The notes under the pieces were generated by a model. That model saw nothing but the letters and a program-made list of their open reading frames with translations. It did not search any database and had not been told where the DNA came from. The position numbers and the translations under genes were made by a program. This document shows, piece by piece, positions 51,201 to 58,976 of a stretch of DNA of 64,000 bases. The DNA is from Latrodectus hesperus (lineage: Eukaryota > Arthropoda > Arachnida > Araneae > Theridiidae): assembly GCA_037975125.1 (NCBI GenBank), contig CM075852.1, positions 20,182,025 through 20,246,024 on the forward strand, read 5' to 3'. The first letter of the stretch is position 1; every line of letters begins with the position of its first letter.

Positions 51201-54200
51201 ATCCATAATGTCTAAATTATTTTTTAAAAAAAATGTATCCCTAAAAAAGTGTAGCAATGCAATAGGGCAGGAGAAAATTGTATTTATATTCACTAATATG
51301 AAAAATTTTTATATTAATTTTTGGCCTTAAACAATAATTTAATGTACACATTTAAGCAAATAAAAGAAAAATATTTAAAATATGAAAAGTATAACATATG
51401 GAGAACAATGGAAAATAAGCATTGCAGAATATATCTGGCATTTGCATTAGGAATGCAAAAAGGTCACTTCTTAAATTTTATAAAATTTTTATAATGCATT
51501 AAACATAGAGAAAAAACTAATGAATATCTTTCCAATATAACTTTTTATTCATTACCAATGTGGCTGATTAAATCACAATATTAAAAATTTTTCTCAACAG
51601 ATTCCAGCTTGTATATTAACATTATATGTCAACACTGTAATAAATATTTCTTAAAATTGTAATGAATATACTAGTAAAATCTTGTTCTACAACTAAGAAT
51701 ACAACACATGATATCAGATTTACTCATACTATTTAAGAATTATCAATTGCCGAAGTAAAAAAATTGGATTGCTTAAAAATCATAAATTCTACAATTAAAA
51801 TTAATTTTCGTATGGATTTTATAGTTTCCATACAGAAAATTGCTTTTATTTGAATTTTTTTAATATTAAATCTAATTTAGAACAATCTAATTCTTATAAA
51901 ATCTAGAATTTACCATCATTCTTACACAAATTTTGGGGTTTATGTAAAATTTCAAATTACATTCATGTATTAATTCTAATTATTCCTATAGTAAGTTAGT
52001 AAATAATATGCAACTTTAATTTAACAATTTTTATCATGCAGTATTTTCAATAAAACTAAACTTCAGGAATTGAAGCAGCAAAAGTATAGGTGGATTTCAT
52101 TTCCAATAGTTATGGTTATTTCCATACATTTATTTAAAGTTATAATATAAAAATGAAATATTTACTGTTTAAAATTACAATTTTTTATTAACTTTTATAA
52201 CCCGGAATTGATAGTATAGTCATAATAAACAGAATCAAACTAAATTAAATGTAGATGGAAATGGATTAGAAAAATCAAAGAAACCAACTCCATTTAAATT
52301 CTGATTGCAAAGTTGTATGGAAAAGAAAACAGAAACTATAGTTGGGGGAAAATGGAAACAATATTTAGCTTTTAAAAAAAGAAAAAAAAAAACAAGTTAT
52401 TTGACAACTTTATTTTTTAAAGGAAAAATGTAAAGAATATTTTGAAAAATCTAGGAAACATTGTAAAAAATAAATTTAGTTCCCTGCCTCTCCAGCCATG
52501 ACTGAAGTAGAGCAGGAAGCTGTTACTAGCATGACTATTTCTCTAGACAAGAAAAAGAAAACAACTTTATAAGACAGGACATTTGCAACAATTCTATAAG
52601 TAGAAATCATCATTAGGGTGAAGAAATGGAGACCTTGAGCATACTTGATTGGTGACTTTAGGTATTCTTGATACTAAAAAATTACATTTCTTTATAAAAG
52701 GCTTTTCTGACTTCATAAAGAAAGTGGAAGATATCAAGCTTTTCATACAAAACGCTTTTATAGGATGTGACTTGAGAGTCGAATCCAAAATAAAAAACTA
52801 TAGATTCAAAAATTATGGTCTATTCTAACTACGGTGTAGCTAAGGATTGTGGGCAGTAGGAATAGACTGCGATATTAAAACTTTCTTTAGGCAAACTAAA
52901 CTTAATTTTCTTCATTAGAAGAACTAATTTATGAATCATGACATTATGATTTAAAAGTTTCAATTTTACAAGTAATACTAGATCTTCCAAATACTATTAT
53001 AATTGGTTTCAATGAATTCGAGAACATTTCAGTGCTTTTAATTCAAATCCAGCAATAAAATAAAAAACTGTTTTCAACTAAACTTTATGCTTTTGGTGCT
53101 TTACTAACTTAAAAGGAGGGAAAAGTTTTTAGAGAAACAACCAGTCTAATTAAAGTAGTACCCAGTTCATATAATGAAGATAGTAAACCTTGCAATGTAA
53201 CTCAAGTGGACTATTTTAATTAAATTATTTTCACATTATTGATTGATAGATAGAAGATGGAAAATTTAAGACTTAAACTAAAAAATTTCTGAAAACAATT
53301 TATGAATTACAATCTTTACTTTGAAATTTTATAAAAGACAGAAATCCATTCCTAGGATAGAAAAGTGGCAACTCTAGATATCATTTACAAAGAGAGAGAG
53401 AGAGAGAGAGAGAAACAAGAATATCTGAACTAATGGATATCTCCATTTATTTCAAGAAATAATCGTGTTTCCAATTTCCTGAAATTAAAGAAAAATATTT
53501 CACACAAACGTCAATCATTGGTCTAAAAATTCAAGATTTAGAGAATTCCAAGACCTTTTTCCAGCTTAAAACACCATATCGTTTCTATATTAGGCCCATT
53601 TAATATAAAATAGTTCAGACTTCCAACCACTGTGAGGCTTACCTCTATGTAAGGATCGACTGTTTTAATTTAACTTTAAATAAAATATTTTCTGAAAGCT
53701 ATCTTTTATTTTGTATTGCTTTATAACTCAACAGTTGATTGCTTCTCCTTTAAATTGTAAATTAATGGATTTGAAAATAATAGATATGTATGTATATAAA
53801 TATACATGCATATCATATATCTTACAATTGGTAAACAATAACTTTCAAAGACAATGAATAGAAAACTCAAACTAATTTGATAATATTATTCATTTATACA
53901 ATTTTACAGTAAAATCAAGCTAGACTAGTTAGCAATTATACATTTTTTAAGTTTTGCTTACATATATGGAAGACATCATAAATCAATTACTTTTATCTAT
54001 TTAATTAGAAATTTCAAGGGATAAAAAAATTAATTCACAGAATTCATATTTTCAAGCAAAAAAAATAAAAATGTTTAGAGAAGAAATTGAAAATTCCCAG
54101 TACACATTATTTTTCGGAAAACAACTCAAAATGTCAAGAGTTTCAACGGCACTAGAAAAAAACAATTTCCAGAAGCTATTAGGGGTTAAACACAAAGCCT

Positions 54201-57200
54201 GTTTCAATAATAGAAAGTATTTTTTTTAATTTTACAAATAAAAAAGTTTTTACTTTATTTAGTAAACTATATACACATATCCTTAATTTCTTTATAGTAC
54301 GCATAAAATTAAGTGCAGTTAAATTCTTTAATTAAAATGTCTTCAAATAATGAATTTATTTTTACAATAAAGCTATATAATTTACCCTTTCTAACAAATT
54401 GGTGAATTTTAAATGTTTCTTTTATCGACAGATAACTTTTAAGTGTAAAAGTTATATTTGTTTAAATATCCTATATTTTCATTATTTTTGTTTCATATTT
54501 TTATAAACTTTCTAAAAAAACTAATAAATTTATTAGATCATAACAATTTTATAAATATAAAATTAACAGATAAAATTTCAAATGGTATAAACAGCAATAA
54601 TTTGTATTTGTATCTTAAAGGTATAAAAAGAAGAAAAATAGAACTTGTGAGAATTAAAATACCTTAAACTTGCCATTTCAATATTTGATAATGGTTGAAC
54701 TTTCTTTTCTTCTTGTTTTCTGAACTTAATAATCTGTAACAAGCAAGTTAAAATTATGCTCTCTCAATAAGTGAATACAAATTAAAGCTAAATCTTTTAC
54801 AAAAATGTGAAAGTATACATAACATAGCAGTATAACAATCAATATTATACCAGTGTCATAACAAAGGTAAATTTATAAACTAAATATCCAATTATTGAAA
54901 ATACTAAGTTTTTGTGTTAAATATGAATTTCTAGAATTTAATTAGATCCACAACATAATAAAATTAATCAAATACAAATTTTGAAAACAAGATTATTAAT
55001 AAGCATTTTATCTGTAAACATAAATAGCAACTGAAAAACAAAATTTATTTTAAGATACAAGACTTATAACAAAACTAGATTTTACTAAGAGGAAGTAACT
55101 TCTATAAAAGATTTAATGTTAAATTAATGAAAATTCATCATTTATTAAAGAAGAATTAAAAATAAATGTTAAAGGAAACCAAACAACTAAATGTTAGTAC
55201 ACTACTAATTACAACATAATATAACTAGCATTAAATAGATTAAAAAATAATTTTAGACATTATAAATTCAAATTTACATATAAAACTGTTATCTTGAAAA
55301 AAATTCAACACTTTAACACTTTAATTTTTTTATCAATGTTAAATTTTTTGTTAAAAATATATAAAATAATTAAATTATTGTAGTGATTCTTAATGATTTT
55401 GGTGAAGAATTTAAAAACATATTGGAATCACTTTGAAAGAGTGAATCAAAAGTTGAGTAAATTTGATTTGATTTGTTTGTAACATAAGATATGTTCTTTT
55501 CCTATAATGGGTATTTTGGAGATTTTATCACATGAAATTAGAGAATGTTTTCTGGCACATGTTTCGAATCATATTACAAAAACCTTAAAAATTGAAAATA
55601 GTTGACAATGTCAGATGGAATAATTATATTTTCTGACTGGATATAAGTTTAAACTTCTGATTTGAAAGATTTCAGATATATGACAAAGGGCTTCTTGCAC
55701 AATCTAATCAACAAATATCAGGTAATGGAAGATAATGAAATAATGGTAAAGAGAGGCACTATCCACAAACATTAAGATTCATAAATGAATTCATGTGATG
55801 TCATATACGTTGATAAAAAGGCATGTTTTCCCCTCATTAAATGATATTTTTAATTTCATACTTCTTGTTTGATATCATTTTTTGTATATTACAGTACCCT
55901 TTATTTAAATATACTTTTCCTACATGTGTTTACATAACATTTTGTATAGAAAATATAGAAATACATATTTTTAATATAATTCCGATTTTTTGCAGAGTAA
56001 ATAAAAAAATTAACTGCGCCCATATGGTTGTTAGGTTTCCTTGTTGCTCAGTAGTTATTTTTGTCCCATGAGGGTTAATAACTAGAAAGTGGGTTTTAAA
56101 CTACTACAACTTCTAAGCCCACAAACTGTTGAATGTCAGAATGGTAACCATCCCATTGCCCGTTTGACAAAAAATATGTGGTATACCTTTAATGAAAAAG
56201 AATCAATAGGTATTATAATAACGCTCACTCTCATATGTATAGATAAAAAGTGATAAGTTTCTAATGTCATGCTATGATACATTATGCTAGACATTCATCA
56301 ACTGTTGATTCAGATCTACAATACTTTAAGATGTCACATATCTGGCAAGCAAGCATTTTTGATGGGCAAAAAATCGGGTGATTTTTCTACACAAATAGTA
56401 AGAAAGAAAAGTATTAACCATGTATTGCAAGTCACTCAATGTTGTTGTTGTCGTGTGCCAACTAGGCTGGCAATATGGGGTGTGCTGCTCTACTTTTCCA
56501 ACTGAACAATATTTGGTGTGAAGTTCGGCTTCTTCAGTACACACATGCCATAGGTACCCGTTTCTAGGGTAGGCAACCATTCACACCTCATTCATACAAG
56601 GAAGGGACAAAGGATAGATAGAGAGAGAAAGTACACCCATGCCCGAAACAGGATTCGAACCCAGGATCTCCTTATCCGCAGTCAGGCGAACTGACCACTA
56701 GACAAGGTGGGCGGCAAGTCCATCAATAAATAAGTTATTTAGGACTAGTTATTTTTTATGCAAATTAGTCATAAATTTAATTTCCAAGATGAGTAATACC
56801 AAAAACTACAGAATGGAATCAAAATACTGTCATACAGTTTGAAATGCTCACAGGATGATCAGAAGATACCTGATACCATAAGAGATAGCAAATCACACCA
56901 GAGATAATAATTGTAAACTTTTGCAAAATGACTTTATAGATACTACTGTCTCTATTTATTATTTTATAATTTCAAATATAAAGAATCTTTACATAAATTG
57001 CATGCAACTAAATAAAATATTATTACCTTTGTATTAAATTTCTCAAACACAACAGCATTTTTGTCTTTTTGTAACTGTATTAAAGCAAGTTGAAAATTTT
57101 GATTTGAGCAAATGCTTTTACACTCTTCTTGAAAATTCTCCAGAAAAACAGCACTGTTGATCCAATTAGATTCTACTTGTTCATAGTAATGCTTTAATAT

Positions 57201-58895
57201 TTTTTCTGCAATGTCCTACATTAAAATACGGATATTTTTGCAAAATTTATTCCCAAACACATTTCAAACATTAAAGTATACTTTATATATATACACATAC
57301 ATATATGTACCAAATTTGACTGTGCTTATCATATACACACATACATTTACATATATATATATATACACACACACATATATATATGTTTAATAATGATTCA
57401 ATGAACAGAAAATGCATAGCTAAAAATTTGAAAAGATTTCGATTATCAAAGAATCAATGTTAAATACTTATTTTTAGGAAATCACCCTATTTTTCAGTAT
57501 ATAAATTGAGGATTATGTATTAAAAGTTCCAAATTTGACTGTGCATATTATATATCATTGCAGATAATCTGACAAAAAAAAATCATTCTCCAACAGAACC
57601 ACTTACAATAAAGATTCATAAGAAATGCTGTTTATGTTTTATAAAATAAATAACAGATGCCATTGAAAGTTTTGCAATTTCGCTGACATATTTTAGCTAT
57701 AATCAATTTTGTCCAGTTACACGCAAGAATGAATTTGCTTCTCAAAAGGATATTACACTTTTCTAATGTCACTTCACATTTTATTTTGATCTGTTTAGTT
57801 CTGAAAATATTCAAGTTCAAGTACTATTATAAGGAAGCTAAAGCATCTAAGTTACATAGCAGATTTCAAAGGTTATAGAGGAGGAAAATAAAAAATGACA
57901 ATAAATATTCTAATGTAAGGTGAAAAACAAAGCATAAGCAGTATGAAAGAAAATATTTATCCAATACATAGTTACAAAATAATCCACTTTTCATTTTATT
58001 ATCAACAAAAGAAATATATATATATTTAATTAAATATAGCCTGGTTTTAAAAGTTCTTGAAAATGATATTTTATTACAATTTTCTCAGAATCATCACTCT
58101 TTGCAATCAGATGCTTTCATCTCAGTTTATTGTACTTGGCAATGAGGTAGATAAAAATAGGATCCAACCATATGTTTTTCATATTTTTTTCCATATTTTA
58201 CTGTGTATTTTATACTTTATGAGACACCACATTATCAGCAATATACATTTTGAAAATTGCAGCAGAATATGCAAAGCTTTTATCTTTTACTCTAAAAAAA
58301 GCCTTGTGTATAATACAACACTGCAGGTTACATACAGGAAAACATGGTAATATTTTTATATCCATTAGTAATCTTATTTCTTATATGGGGGTATTATGAA
58401 CTTTGATTTAGTAAAACATTTGCAGAAAACATAATGCTTACCTAAAGAAACACTAGAAAATATGAAAAATATAAACCATTAATTTAAAAATATGAGTTGT
58501 TAGTATACTTATATATCAGTTCACACACATGTAGAACTTTTCCACTATAAAAACCAATTTCTACAAGTAAATTAAACTTCAACTGAAAAATATGATAATT
58601 AAGACTAATCATTAGACTGTGCATTTTACAGTTCATGATATATATTTTTACATAAATCAAACGCTTATAAGAATTAAGTTCTGTAGAATAGAAAGTGCTA
58701 AAACTGAAAAACGACTTTAAGTGAACATTTCATTTATTATATGATTTCATTCAGAAAGGGTAATGTTTATAGTTATATAAATAATAAGTAATATATATAT
58801 ATATATATAAATAATAAGAATACATACATACATATATATACATACACATACATATATATATATAAATACATATACATATATATATATATAAATAC

Positions 58896-58976
<81 letters not shown>

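Larger units (their letters stand above)
49006..54662 (-). other. CHMP7 intron 4 (5.7 kb)
   Basis: AT-rich. Includes an old repeat copy (50540-50870, with a likely continuation at 52485-52560) and a GA microsatellite at 53391-53413. No gene was recognised. Confidence 0.75.

Noticed and set aside
55430..56120. Possible piggyBac-like transposase fragment ([29 protein letters not shown])
   Set aside because: The resemblance is weak and no catalytic Asp block or termini could be found, so it was not listed as a feature.
56284..56580. Overlapping frames on both strands (73 and 84 residues)
   Set aside because: They fall mostly on SINE B copy 2, whose ends are fixed by the flanking duplication.
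58057..58350. 97-residue plus frame in intron 2
   Set aside because: Low-complexity Phe/Ile/Tyr/His composition, no recognised domain, no supporting start context; consistent with chance.
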